Below, one piece after another: positions 48,856 to 57,296 of a DNA stretch of 64,000 nucleotides. Positions within the stretch are counted from its first letter, which is position 1; each line of letters begins with the position of its first letter. Made by a program: the position numbers and the translations under genes. A model generated the notes under the pieces. It saw only the letters and a list, made by a program, of their open reading frames with translations. It had not been told where the DNA came from and ran no database searches. This DNA comes from Breoghania sp963678585 (lineage in GTDB: Bacteria; Pseudomonadota; Alphaproteobacteria; Rhizobiales; Stappiaceae). Where the stretch lies: the NCBI GenBank assembly GCA_963678585.2, contig CAXXGA010000002.1, positions 2,542,001-2,606,000 on the forward strand, written 5' to 3'.

Positions 48856-50250
48856 TCAGGCACTTTCCGTGATCTGATCCGCGGCCTCGCTGGCCGCCTT
48901 GCGGTCGACCGCAAAGAACGCAGCCGCGTTGGCCGCAAGGCCGACGATCAGGCCGTCGATACCGGCCGGAGAATTCAGGATATAGCCCCAGATCACCATA
49001 CCCAGAACACCGGCCACCGCCCCGAACACGAACCGGCGCTTGCTGACCTGGCAACCGAGGATGGCGGCTCCCAACGGCAGCAGAACGGTCGGCGCCCAGA
49101 AGGTGTAGGCGTAGATCAGGATGTCGAGAATGCTGTCGATCGAGATGGCGAAAACGATGGAAAGAATGCCGACGATCAGCGTCACCCACCGCGCAAGCCT
49201 GAGTTCGCCGACTTCGCTGAGCCGCTCCTTGCGCAGCGGATGAACGATGTCGTTGGTGAAGGCGATGGCGGCCGCGTTCAGGAATGAATCCGCGGACGAC
49301 ATGATGATGGAGACGATGGCAGCGATCACGATGCCTTGCGCGAACGGCGGCAGGGCTTCCTGAATGACAAAGGGCATCGACATGTTCGCATCGATCTGCG
49401 GGTTCATGGCCAGCGCGACAAGCCCCAGGCAGCCGGTCACCGCGAAGAAGGGAACCGAGAACAGTCCGCTGAGAAGCGTGCCTCTGGAAATCGCATTTCC
49501 CGAACGCCCGATCATCAGGCGCTGAAGATACGGGGGCACAAGCGTCTCACCGAAGACGAAGGTGAGAAAGAGCGAGCCCAGTGCAATGAGCGAGGCCGGA
49601 TCGGTGGGAATGGAGAGACGTTCCGCCGGGATCGCCTGAACCATCTGGTCCCAGCCCCCGACATGCTGCACACCGGCATAAAGCGCATAGGGAATACCAA
49701 CCGCCAGAACGATGAACTGGAAGATGTCGGTCCACACCACGGAACGCATACCGCCGAGCGTGGCGTAGATAATGATGATACCGCAGCCCAGGAAAATGCC
49801 CCAGATGCGATCGATGCCGAAAAACAGGTTGAAGATGTAGCCGGTCGCACCGACCTGCGCGCCAAGGATACCCGCACACAGCATCACGCCGAAGATCCCG
49901 CTGAACAGCCGCGCGGAAGGCCCGTAGTGCGTCTCCATGATATCGCCGACGGAGATGGCGTCGGGATAGTTCTCCATGCGCGGCGCGATGAACCGGGCGA
50001 CCAGAACCTCTTTCAGGCTGAAGCCCCAAAGCGCGACGATATTGGAAATGCCGACGAGAAAGACCTTCTCCGCATTGCCCATGGAGAACCCGCCGCCGAT
50101 GAAGGAAGCGGACAGGGTCGCGAAGATCGCAAGCATACCGAATGATTTCCCGGCGACGGCATAGTCCTTGAGACCCCTGATACCGCGTCCACTCCAGATC
50201 CCGACCGCGAGAATTAAACACAGATAGACGACCAGAACAGCCGTTTGCAT
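48856..50250 (-). CDS. Sodium:solute symporter family (SSS) transporter
   Basis: 464 residues with GGGAGC upstream. About 12-13 TM helices and the SSS features: LILAVGIWSGRGIRGLKDYAVAGKSFG at the N-terminus, SASFIGGGFSMGNAEKVFLVGIS, RFIAPRMENYPDAISVGDIMETHYG, WTDIFQFIVLAVGIPYALYAG and SIIMSSADSFLNAAAIAFTNDIVHPLR (the Na2-site Ser region). It imports an organic solute with Na+. The substrate cannot be assigned (proline, pantothenate, acetate and sugars all occur in the family). A monocistronic unit, ended by the hairpin at 48806. Confidence 0.93.
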   Translation of the reverse strand: MQTAVLVVYLCLILAVGIWSGRGIRGLKDYAVAGKSFGMLAIFATLSASFIGGGFSMGNAEKVFLVGISNIVALWGFSLKEVLVARFIAPRMENYPDAISVGDIMETHYGPSARLFSGIFGVMLCAGILGAQVGATGYIFNLFFGIDRIWGIFLGCGIIIIYATLGGMRSVVWTDIFQFIVLAVGIPYALYAGVQHVGGWDQMVQAIPAERLSIPTDPASLIALGSLFLTFVFGETLVPPYLQRLMIGRSGNAISRGTLLSGLFSVPFFAVTGCLGLVALAMNPQIDANMSMPFVIQEALPPFAQGIVIAAIVSIIMSSADSFLNAAAIAFTNDIVHPLRKERLSEVGELRLARWVTLIVGILSIVFAISIDSILDILIYAYTFWAPTVLLPLGAAILGCQVSKRRFVFGAVAGVLGMVIWGYILNSPAGIDGLIVGLAANAAAFFAVDRKAASEAADQITESA

Positions 50251-50892
50251 GACAAAGCTCCCAAGAAAACAAAACCATGGAAGCCCGCACCACAGAGACG
50301 TCCATGATCCGACCTCTGCGCCTGCGCCATAAACATGAAGTTAATTTCAAATATCCATTCGCCGGAAGCTTGCGTTCATTCCAGAGGAAAACGGAATTCG
50401 AGCTGACGTAACGGTATTCCCTGCGCATTCACCACAGATCAACGCACATAAATTATACTCTTTCATGGATTTAATAGGCCGCCGAATATGGCGCCTCAAG
50501 ATCGATTTCTATTCTTCCTTCGCAATAGATTTATGCCCAACAAACCCATATCTACACGCAACAGTATACATACAATAAAACGCACAACTTGACTAGCTCA
50601 GGGCCGCCGATCGCTCTACTTGAACTCATTTCGACGTCTGTAAAGCAAATACGCAACCTTGCGCGGACAAATTGGAGCGAAAGACGGAGGCAGGGCGACA
50701 CTTGAGACAAAAGGGCACACCGCCTGCATTCCTCCCGCAAAACGCTCGTCGGCGTGGCCTACGCAATCGACATCGACGAAGCGATACAAGGGGCATCATG
50801 GCGGACGGGCCGACGACGATTATTAATATGTTAATTTATTGCCTCCGGCGAAGGCACTCCTATAAATTGCATACCCCTCACCGGAGTGCCCT
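50251..50892. promoter_or_regulatory. 642-bp AT-rich spacer with a promoter for the 170-aa secreted protein
   Basis: Much of 50340-50870 is AT-rich relative to its surroundings. No gene was recognised; short frames at 50552-50896 are featureless. A good sigma-70 candidate, TTGCCT (50839-50844), 16-bp spacer, TATAAA (50861-50866), lies 27 bases before the ATG at 50893. The symporter promoter must be near 50251-50340. Confidence 0.45.
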
Positions 50893-51405
50893 ATGAAATA
50901 TCTGACGAGCCTGATGGCAATCGGGGTTCTTGCGACGATGAGCGCAACAATACCCGCAAAATCCAGCCCCGTTTCTCTGTGCAGTTCCAACGCAGGCTTT
51001 TACTCGAGAGAGTTTGCAGCCGAATTTTGCAAGAAAGTCGTGAACGTCTCGGACAGCACAACGGCGGTCGAGTTCATAAATGCTCAAAGTGCCGAAGATA
51101 ACTACATCATCAACATAGCCACCAACATATCCCCCGACACCAACCCTAAATACAAGGGCACCCCACCTGCTATAGCCGCATATATGATCGCACAGGATTT
51201 GTCCGGAAGGATTTGCGCGCTACTTCCCAAACCACCTCGAAATCAGAAATATGACATGGACGGCATCGTCGTGCTCCGACTTTACGCCAATAACCTCTAT
51301 GAGGCGTCCGGTCGGGATTTCGACAAACTGCTCCGCGCCTATGACATGTTGCCTGAAGAAAAATTCCAGGTTCATTCCTGCAAGAAGTTTCAGGGCGATG
51401 GCTGA
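50893..51405 (+). CDS. Secreted hypothetical protein
   Basis: 170 residues with CCGGAG upstream and a Sec signal (MKYLTSLMAIGVLATMSATIPAKS). The mature domain has four Cys (SLCSSN, EFCKKV, GRICAL, VHSCKK), which could form two disulfides, and an alpha/beta pattern (NYIINIATNIS, AAYMIAQDLSGRICALL, MDGIVVLRLYANNLY). I do not recognise the family. GC content is lower than in neighbouring genes and it borders an AT-rich spacer, which may point to acquisition. Monocistronic and convergent with the ABC operon. Confidence 0.72.
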   Translation: MKYLTSLMAIGVLATMSATIPAKSSPVSLCSSNAGFYSREFAAEFCKKVVNVSDSTTAVEFINAQSAEDNYIINIATNISPDTNPKYKGTPPAIAAYMIAQDLSGRICALLPKPPRNQKYDMDGIVVLRLYANNLYEASGRDFDKLLRAYDMLPEEKFQVHSCKKFQGDG

Positions 51406-51445
51406 ACCGTCCTTTATTCAAGCGCCCGGCCTTCTTCCGGCCCCT

Positions 51446-51478
51446 CAATAAAAAGACCCGGGCAATTGCCTGCCCGGG
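51446..51478 (-). terminator. Rho-independent terminator of the ABC transporter operon
   Basis: On the minus strand an 8-bp stem CCCGGGCA / TGCCCGGG with a 6-nt loop is followed by GTCTTTTTATTG. It lies 60 bases after the substrate-binding-protein stop and is a textbook intrinsic terminator. Confidence 0.85.
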
Positions 51479-51538
51479 CCACAGTCGTCTGGCCATCGGC
51501 ACCGATGGCCGCATCATCTCACGCCGGAGCGTGACGAC

Positions 51539-52786
51539 TTACTTCATGCCAAGCTCGGCGCGCACGTTCTCCGCCGTTTCCTTCATCGTCTTCGCCGGGT
51601 CGGCGCCTTCGCGCACTTCCACCAGAGCGGCTGCGATCTCGTCGGTCACGGCAACGCCGTTCGGGCCCGGATAGGCGTACCAGGGGCCTGCGTGGTTCGC
51701 GATCTGGGTGTGGGCCACCAGCGAATTCGGGTTCTTCTTGTAGAACTCGCCGAGATAGGCGTCGTCGCGAACGAGGATCGCGTTGGCCGGAGCGTAGCCG
51801 GTGTTCTCAACGATGATCTTCTGGCCAACGGGGCCGGTCACGAAGGCGATGTATTCCCAGGCCGCCTTCTGCTTGGCTTCGTCCTTGCTCAGCATGACGA
51901 TGCCGGAGCCGCCGGTCGGGAAGTAGATGCTGGCCTGATCCTTGGCCACGAGCGGAACGCCCTTCACGACGACCTTGAACCGGTCGCCGGCAGCTGTCTC
52001 GAAACGGGCCTGCAGGGAGGAGCTTTCCAGCATGATGCCGAGCGTACCGGCCGGGAAGGCCTGACGGGCGTCGTTCGCACCGTAGGGCTTCATGCCCGCT
52101 TCCTTGGTGAAGCGCTGATAGAGGCCCGCCGCCGCGATGCCGGCTTCGCTGTCGAAGGTGACGTCGCTTTCGTCTGCATTCAGCGGACGACCGCCATGGG
52201 CGCCGAGCAGGGACTGGTAGCGCCAGTCATGCGGCTCGATCCAGATCCCGTCGATGGTGCTGTCGAGTGCGTTGATCTTGGCGGCCAGGTCGATGATTCC
52301 GTCGAAATCGGTCGGGAAATTGTCCATCGATCCCCCGGCCTTCTTCACCAGTTCCGGGTTCACATACATGACCAGCGTGGACGCGGAGGTCGCAAGACCG
52401 TGCTGCTTGCCCTTGTAGGTGCCCAGCGACAGCAGCGCAGGCGTATAGCCCTGCTCTTCCGGATTGTCGCCGATGAAGGCGTCGAGCGGCTGAGTCATGC
52501 CGCGGTCTTCCAGAATGCGCAGACGGTTCAGGCCCACATAGGCCACGTCCGGCGTGTCGTTGGCCACGTTCTGGCGCAGCAGGCGCTGCACGCCTTCCGC
52601 GTAGGTGTCGGCCGGACCGTCGAGCTTGATGGTCACGTCCGGATGAGACTTCATGAATTCCTCGGCGAGGATTTCCTGCGTCTCGGTCCAGATATTCGGA
52701 TTGGCGTAATCGACCCGGATGGTGGTCTGCGCCATGGCCGCGGTAGACGCCAGCGCGATGGCTGCGGCAACGAATGCGGTTTTCAT
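51539..52786 (-). CDS. ABC transporter extracellular substrate-binding protein, family 1 (UgpB/sugar type)
   Basis: 415 residues with AGGAGAG upstream and a Sec signal (FVAAAIALASTAAMAQ). The family-1 pattern is clear: TIRVDYANPNIWTETQEILAEEFMKSHPDVTIKL, NDTPDVAYVGLNRLRIL, HGLATSASTLVMYVNPELVKKAG, GAHGGRPL and WEYIAFVTGPVGQKIIVENTGYAPANAI. It captures a sugar, polyol or glycerol-phosphate-like ligand in the periplasm. Last gene of the operon, 94 bases after the second permease gene. A degenerate partial copy lies 3 kb away at 48545-48795. Confidence 0.93.
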   Translation of the reverse strand: MKTAFVAAAIALASTAAMAQTTIRVDYANPNIWTETQEILAEEFMKSHPDVTIKLDGPADTYAEGVQRLLRQNVANDTPDVAYVGLNRLRILEDRGMTQPLDAFIGDNPEEQGYTPALLSLGTYKGKQHGLATSASTLVMYVNPELVKKAGGSMDNFPTDFDGIIDLAAKINALDSTIDGIWIEPHDWRYQSLLGAHGGRPLNADESDVTFDSEAGIAAAGLYQRFTKEAGMKPYGANDARQAFPAGTLGIMLESSSLQARFETAAGDRFKVVVKGVPLVAKDQASIYFPTGGSGIVMLSKDEAKQKAAWEYIAFVTGPVGQKIIVENTGYAPANAILVRDDAYLGEFYKKNPNSLVAHTQIANHAGPWYAYPGPNGVAVTDEIAAALVEVREGADPAKTMKETAENVRAELGMK

Positions 52787-52880
52787 AGGAACGCTCTCCT
52801 GTTTGCTTTAGCTGGCCTTGCGACCGGCTATCGAACCCATCGACACGGTTGGCTCCGTGTTCATTGCGGTTATCAGTCCA

Positions 52881-53744
52881 TCAGCCCTTGAGACCGGCGG
52901 TTGCCAGCCCTTGGGTGAATTTGCGTTGCGCGATCAGGAAAGCGACGACGAGCGGCGCCGTGATGATCACGGTTGCAGCCATCAGCGGGCCGACCTGATT
53001 GCCGGCCTCCTGATCGCGGAAGTAGAGGATGCCGCGCGGCGGCGTCGCCAGATGCGGATCGCTGGTGGCGATCATCGGCCAGAAAAGATCGTTCCAGTGC
53101 GCGGTGACGGAGAAGATCGCAAAGGCCGTGGCCGCAGGCAGCACCAGCGGAAAGGCGATGCGCCAGACGATCTCCGTCTCCGACATTCCGTCCACCCGCG
53201 CGGCTGCAAAGAGTTCCGAAGGCAGCTGCGAGATGGCCTGACGGAAGAGGAACAGACCGAAGGCCGTCGGCATGAAGGGCAGGATCAGCGACCAGTAGGT
53301 GTTGAGAAGATGCACCTTGGCCATCCCGAGGAAGACCGGGATCGCGGTCACCTGGAACGGCACGAGAAGCCCGCCCAGAACCATGGCGAAGAGCACTGGC
53401 TTTGCCCGGAAATCCCGCTGTGCCAGCGCATAGGAACACGGTACCGCGAAAGCGATCTGGAAGAACAGGATGCCGCCGACCACGATCAGCCCGTTGAGCA
53501 GGTACCGCGGAACGTCCGTCTGCGTCATCGCGACGACGTAGTTAGACCACTCCGGCGACGACGGGAGCAGGTGAATGACGGGCGCGAAGATCTCGTCTTC
53601 GGGTTTCAGCGACAGCGAGACCATCCACACGAAGGGCAGGAGGATGAAGGCCGCGCCCACAAGCAACAGCACGAGCGGTATGGCGCGCACCACGAGACGA
53701 CGCAGGCGAACCAGCGACGAACTGGAGGAAAGGTGCTGGCTCAT
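52881..53744 (-). CDS. Carbohydrate ABC transporter permease (UgpE/MalG type)
   Basis: 287 residues with six TM helices. The EAA coupling loop is ELFAAARVDGMSETEIVWRIAFPLVLPA, and the MalG-type start (VRAIPLVLLLVGAAFILLPFVWMVSLSLKPEDEI) is typical. ATG at 53744 overlaps the stop of the first permease gene (ATGA). The upstream in-frame extension reads through that gene and is not real. Confidence 0.94.
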   Translation of the reverse strand: MSQHLSSSSSLVRLRRLVVRAIPLVLLLVGAAFILLPFVWMVSLSLKPEDEIFAPVIHLLPSSPEWSNYVVAMTQTDVPRYLLNGLIVVGGILFFQIAFAVPCSYALAQRDFRAKPVLFAMVLGGLLVPFQVTAIPVFLGMAKVHLLNTYWSLILPFMPTAFGLFLFRQAISQLPSELFAAARVDGMSETEIVWRIAFPLVLPAATAFAIFSVTAHWNDLFWPMIATSDPHLATPPRGILYFRDQEAGNQVGPLMAATVIITAPLVVAFLIAQRKFTQGLATAGLKG

Positions 53745-54652
53745 CTGTAATGCACCTTTCGTTCGACGATCCGGAACTGGGCGAAGGTAAGAACGATAAG
53801 GAAGACGAACAGCACGACCGTGATCGCACTGGCGTAGCCTGCCTTGAAGTAGAGGAAGCCTTCCCGGTAGAGCGCATAGACCAACGTATCGGAGGCATAG
53901 GCCGGGCCGCCCTTGGTCAGGGTCGCAACCGTCTCGTAAACGCGGAAGGCGTTGGATGCGGTGACCACCATGACGAAAAGCGTGGTCGGCCCGAGCATCG
54001 GCCATGTCACGGTCCAGAAGCGGGACCACGCATCGCCCGCCCCGTCCACTTCCGCCGCCTCGTAGAGATCCTTGGGGATGGCGACGAGACCGGCCAGGAA
54101 CAGCACCATGTTGTAGCCGACGGTCTGCCAGATGCCGATCATGGCGAGCGTGTAGAGCACCAGCCCCCGGTCGGAGAGCCAGTTCTCCGGCGTACCGCCG
54201 AGCGCCGCCAGCATGTGGTTGACGATGCCGAGCGAGGGATGCAGCACCATCTGCCAGGCGACCGACATGGCGACCAGCGTCGCGGTGACGGGCAGGAAGT
54301 AGACCGTTCGCAGCGCGCTGGCGAAGCGCGGCGCCCAGTTCACCATACGATGCAATCCCATGGCGACGAGCAGGCCGAAACCTACGGAGAACGGGATGAC
54401 GATCGACACATAGATCAGCGTGTTGACCATCGCCCGCCGCCCGATGCGCGAGCCGAACATTTTCGCGTAATTGTCGAAGCCGATCCAGTTGAAGGACGAC
54501 GCGCCGAACTGGTAGTCGGTGAAGGACAGGAACGACACGACGGCGACCGGCAGGAAGATGAAAAGAACGAGCACGCCGATCCCGGGGCCTGTCAGCCACG
54601 CGGTCGTCAGCGCCTCGCGCCGGTCGATGGACATTCGCGGCAAGAGCGCCAT
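53741..54652 (-). CDS. Sugar ABC transporter permease (UgpA/MalF type)
   Basis: 303 residues; ATG at 54652 within the ATP-binding-protein stop (TGATG). Six TM helices and the EAA loop DLYEAAEVDGAGDAWSRFWTVTWPMLGPTT are present, plus the N-terminal AWLTGPGIGVLVLFIFLPVAVVSFLSFTDYQ. Partner of the MalG-type permease; together they form the inner-membrane channel. Confidence 0.94.
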   Translation of the reverse strand: MALLPRMSIDRREALTTAWLTGPGIGVLVLFIFLPVAVVSFLSFTDYQFGASSFNWIGFDNYAKMFGSRIGRRAMVNTLIYVSIVIPFSVGFGLLVAMGLHRMVNWAPRFASALRTVYFLPVTATLVAMSVAWQMVLHPSLGIVNHMLAALGGTPENWLSDRGLVLYTLAMIGIWQTVGYNMVLFLAGLVAIPKDLYEAAEVDGAGDAWSRFWTVTWPMLGPTTLFVMVVTASNAFRVYETVATLTKGGPAYASDTLVYALYREGFLYFKAGYASAITVVLFVFLIVLTFAQFRIVERKVHYR

Positions 54653-55800
54653 CACACCGCCCTCCCCGCAATCGGCGCAGGCTGCTCTTCGACCGCCACG
54701 GCGATCCGCTTGCCGGTTGCCGGATCGAAGGCATGGAGACGGTGCGGCTCATAACCGAGGCGGATACGGCTACCTGAGGCAGGAACTTCGTACTCGCCGT
54801 CCGCGATGGCCCGAACCTCGTCGCGATTGTCCAGCCGCAGCATCAAAAGCGTTTCCGCCCCCAGATATTCCACCGCCTCCAGCACGCCTTCCATCTGCCC
54901 GTCCTCGACCGGGGTCAGATGCTCAGGACGGATACCGTAGACCGCGGTTTCAGCCGGCAGGCCCGCGGGCAGATTGTCCGCCTCGAAGAAATTGATGGCG
55001 TTATTGCCGATAAAGGCCGCGACCTCGCGCGAGGCGGGCTGCTCGTAAAGCTCGCGTGGACTTCCCGCCTGCGCGATCTTGCCCGCGATCATCACCACGA
55101 TCTGGTCTGCCATGGCCATGGCTTCGGACTGGTCGTGGGTCACATAGACGAAGGCTTTGCCGGTGCGCGCATGAAGCGCCACAAGCTCGGTGCGCATACG
55201 CACCCTGAGCCGGGCATCGAGATTGGACAGCGGCTCGTCGAGCAGGAAAACCTCCGGATCGCGTACGAGCGCCCGTCCGAGAGCGACGCGCTGCTTCTGG
55301 CCGCCGGAAAGTTGCGCAGGCTTTCGCTGCAACAGCTCTCCAAGGCCGAGGGTCTCTGCCGTCTCCTTCACCTTGGCGTTGATCTCGCGGCGTACGCGCC
55401 GCACGCCCGGAGACAACAGCCCGGCAAGCGGCAACCGTCCCCACACGCTCAGGCGACGCATGGCCAGCGGCAGGGCCATGTTTTCCGCCACCGTCAGGTG
55501 GGGGTAGAGGGCATAGGACTGAAACACCATCGCGATGTTGCGCTCATGCGCCGTCTGGCCGGAAACCTCCTCGCCATTGAGGCGAACCTCGCCGGAGGTT
55601 GGCCGGTCGAGACCCGCCATGATCCGCAAGCTGGTGGACTTGCCACAGCCGGACGCTCCGAGAAGCGCGGTAAAACTGCCCGGAGGCACGTTGATGCAAA
55701 TGTCGTCCAGAACCAGGTTGGTGCCGAAGCTGCGGCTCACATGGTCGAATGACAGGGCAGGCGTCTGTGTCAAAGCGGGGTCCGTAACGGGGGATTCCAT
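54652..55800 (-). CDS. Sugar ABC transporter ATP-binding protein (UgpC/MalK type)
   Basis: 382 residues. Walker A GASGCGKSTSLRIMAG, Q-loop MVFQSYALYPHLTVAENMALPL, signature LSGGQKQRVALGRALVRDPEVFLLDEPLSNLDARLR and H-loop VTHDQSEAMAMADQIVVM are intact. The C-terminal ~110 residues form the MalK-type regulatory OB domain (YGIRPEHLTPVED...). A ~22-residue insertion (LSVWGRLPLAGLLSPGVRRVR) follows the Q-loop. It lies 39 bases after the LOG-like gene. Confidence 0.94.
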   Translation of the reverse strand: MESPVTDPALTQTPALSFDHVSRSFGTNLVLDDICINVPPGSFTALLGASGCGKSTSLRIMAGLDRPTSGEVRLNGEEVSGQTAHERNIAMVFQSYALYPHLTVAENMALPLAMRRLSVWGRLPLAGLLSPGVRRVRREINAKVKETAETLGLGELLQRKPAQLSGGQKQRVALGRALVRDPEVFLLDEPLSNLDARLRVRMRTELVALHARTGKAFVYVTHDQSEAMAMADQIVVMIAGKIAQAGSPRELYEQPASREVAAFIGNNAINFFEADNLPAGLPAETAVYGIRPEHLTPVEDGQMEGVLEAVEYLGAETLLMLRLDNRDEVRAIADGEYEVPASGSRIRLGYEPHRLHAFDPATGKRIAVAVEEQPAPIAGRAV

Positions 55801-55839
55801 GGAAATTTTCTAACACTCTGGCGAAGTTGAATGTAAGTT

Positions 55840-56475
55840 TTATGACACCTGTACGGATTGCAGCATGTGCTCCGCAACAAGTTCGACGGCCTCGTCCACA
55901 GACGCTGCATGCTGGACGCCTTCCACATCCGCAGCACCTTCAAGTCCGATCACCGGCTTGGAGAAATGCAGGCCGTAGGCGACCTCCGACAACGTGCCGT
56001 AGGAATTGCCGACGGCGACCAGAACCTGACAGGATTTGGCGATAATCATGTTGCGAGCCTCGCTGAGGCCCGTGGCGATGGGTACGGCGATGAAGTCGTT
56101 CGCATCGCGCCAGCTGTGATCGGGCACGAGTCCGATCGTAAGGCCACCCGCTTGCAGGCATCCCCTCGAAACCGCTTCCATCACGCCGCTTTTTCCTCCA
56201 CACATCACGGTCAGGCCAAGCCCGCCAAGCGCCGTTCCCAACGCTTCGGCAGCCTCAAGCTGCGCCGTGGTCGCCTCCCGCGGACCAATCACGCCGACCG
56301 GAACACGGCGCGCCTTGCCACTTTCACCAATGCACTTCAACGCAGTCCTTGCGTCGACTTCGCGCACCGATTCCGGCATTGCGACATCCGGCTTCCAGCA
56401 CCAGCCCCAGGGATCCAGCTCTCCCGAAGCGCTGAAGATCCGGGTGCCATCAACCCCGTAGAGCCTTGTAGCCAT
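55840..56475 (-). CDS. TIGR00725/LOG-like Rossmann-fold protein
   Basis: 211 residues with GGAG seven bases upstream. The first ~55 residues are unfamiliar. The rest has the LOG/MoCo-carrier fold: VGVIGPREATTAQLEAAEALGTALGGLGLTVMCGGKSGVMEAVSRGCLQAGGLTIGLVP, and the end motif VAVGNSYGTLSEVAYGLHFSKPVIGL. The lysine-decarboxylase-like PGGxGTxxE motif appears as VGNSYGTLSEV. Members bind nucleotides or release cytokinin-type bases; the role here is unknown. It heads the ABC operon and is divergent from the DeoR-type regulator, so a nucleoside- or sugar-phosphate-linked function may fit. Confidence 0.82.
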   Translation of the reverse strand: MATRLYGVDGTRIFSASGELDPWGWCWKPDVAMPESVREVDARTALKCIGESGKARRVPVGVIGPREATTAQLEAAEALGTALGGLGLTVMCGGKSGVMEAVSRGCLQAGGLTIGLVPDHSWRDANDFIAVPIATGLSEARNMIIAKSCQVLVAVGNSYGTLSEVAYGLHFSKPVIGLEGAADVEGVQHAASVDEAVELVAEHMLQSVQVS

Positions 56476-56539
56476 CAGGTAACTCCATTATCGTTGTGTA
56501 AATTTTCTTCCAACTCAACGGGCGTCTTAACACATCCTT

Positions 56540-57253
56540 ATGACAGTCGTGGCCCTTTCCTCCCGCCAGGAGCGGATACTCGGTCTGACCGAGAAACAAG
56601 GCTTTGTAACTATTGATAATTTGGCTCGTGCCTTTGGCGTTTCTGCCCAGACAATACGTCGCGATATAATTGCCCTGTCGGAGGCCGGGAGGCTGCAAAG
56701 GTTCCACGGCGGAGCCGGTCCCGTCGATGCGCAAGAAACCTTACGACTCGATCATCATCAGAAGACTCACATCTCGGTGGAGGCCAAGCGCAAGGTCGCC
56801 GAGCGCACGGCGACAGTCATCCCCGACGGGGCCAGCGTCTTCATCGACGTGGGCACGACGATGGAGTTCACAGCCGAGGCGCTCGACCGCCGTTCCGGCC
56901 TGAGGGTCTTCACCAACAGCGTGCGCGCGGCCCTTGCCTTCGACCCCGCCCGCCATGACGTAAACGTTCTGGGCGGGCGCATGAGCGGGCGCGACGGATC
57001 GCTGACGGGCGAGGAAATCATCGCCGCCCTGCACGGGCTGCATTTCGACTACGCGCTGATCGCCTGTTCGGGGATTGAGGAAAACGGCCGCGTGATGGAC
57101 TTCGACATGTCCAAGATCGCGGTGAAAAAGGCGGCCATGGCTGCCGCCCGGCAAAGCTTCCTGCTCGCCACGCCCAGCAAGTTCGGCAGAAGCGCACTGG
57201 CGATGATCGCGAAACTGTCGGAATTCAACCGCGTCATCGACGGCGAGGACTGA
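56540..57253 (+). CDS. DeoR/GlpR-family transcriptional regulator
   Basis: 237 residues. The N-terminal HTH (SSRQERILGLTEKQGFVTIDNLARAFGVSAQTIRRDIIALSEAGRLQRFHGGAG) and the sugar-phosphate-binding DeoRC domain (VIPDGASVFIDVGTTMEFTAEAL, LRVFTNSVRAALAF, NVLGGRMSGRDGSLTG) are typical of GlpR-like repressors, which are released by a sugar phosphate. It is divergent from the LOG-like/ABC operon, which it likely represses. The Shine-Dalgarno is poor. A terminator follows directly. Confidence 0.92.
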   Translation: MTVVALSSRQERILGLTEKQGFVTIDNLARAFGVSAQTIRRDIIALSEAGRLQRFHGGAGPVDAQETLRLDHHQKTHISVEAKRKVAERTATVIPDGASVFIDVGTTMEFTAEALDRRSGLRVFTNSVRAALAFDPARHDVNVLGGRMSGRDGSLTGEEIIAALHGLHFDYALIACSGIEENGRVMDFDMSKIAVKKAAMAAARQSFLLATPSKFGRSALAMIAKLSEFNRVIDGED

Positions 57254-57260
57254 AGCCGCC

Positions 57261-57292
57261 AGGGCCCGACCTGAGAGCCGGGCCCTTATTTC
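57261..57292 (+). terminator. Intrinsic terminator after the DeoR-type gene
   Basis: 8-bp stem AGGGCCCG / CGGGCCCT with a 10-nt loop is followed by TATTTCG, between the convergent DeoR-type and purT genes. Confidence 0.75.
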
Positions 57293-57296
57293 GATA

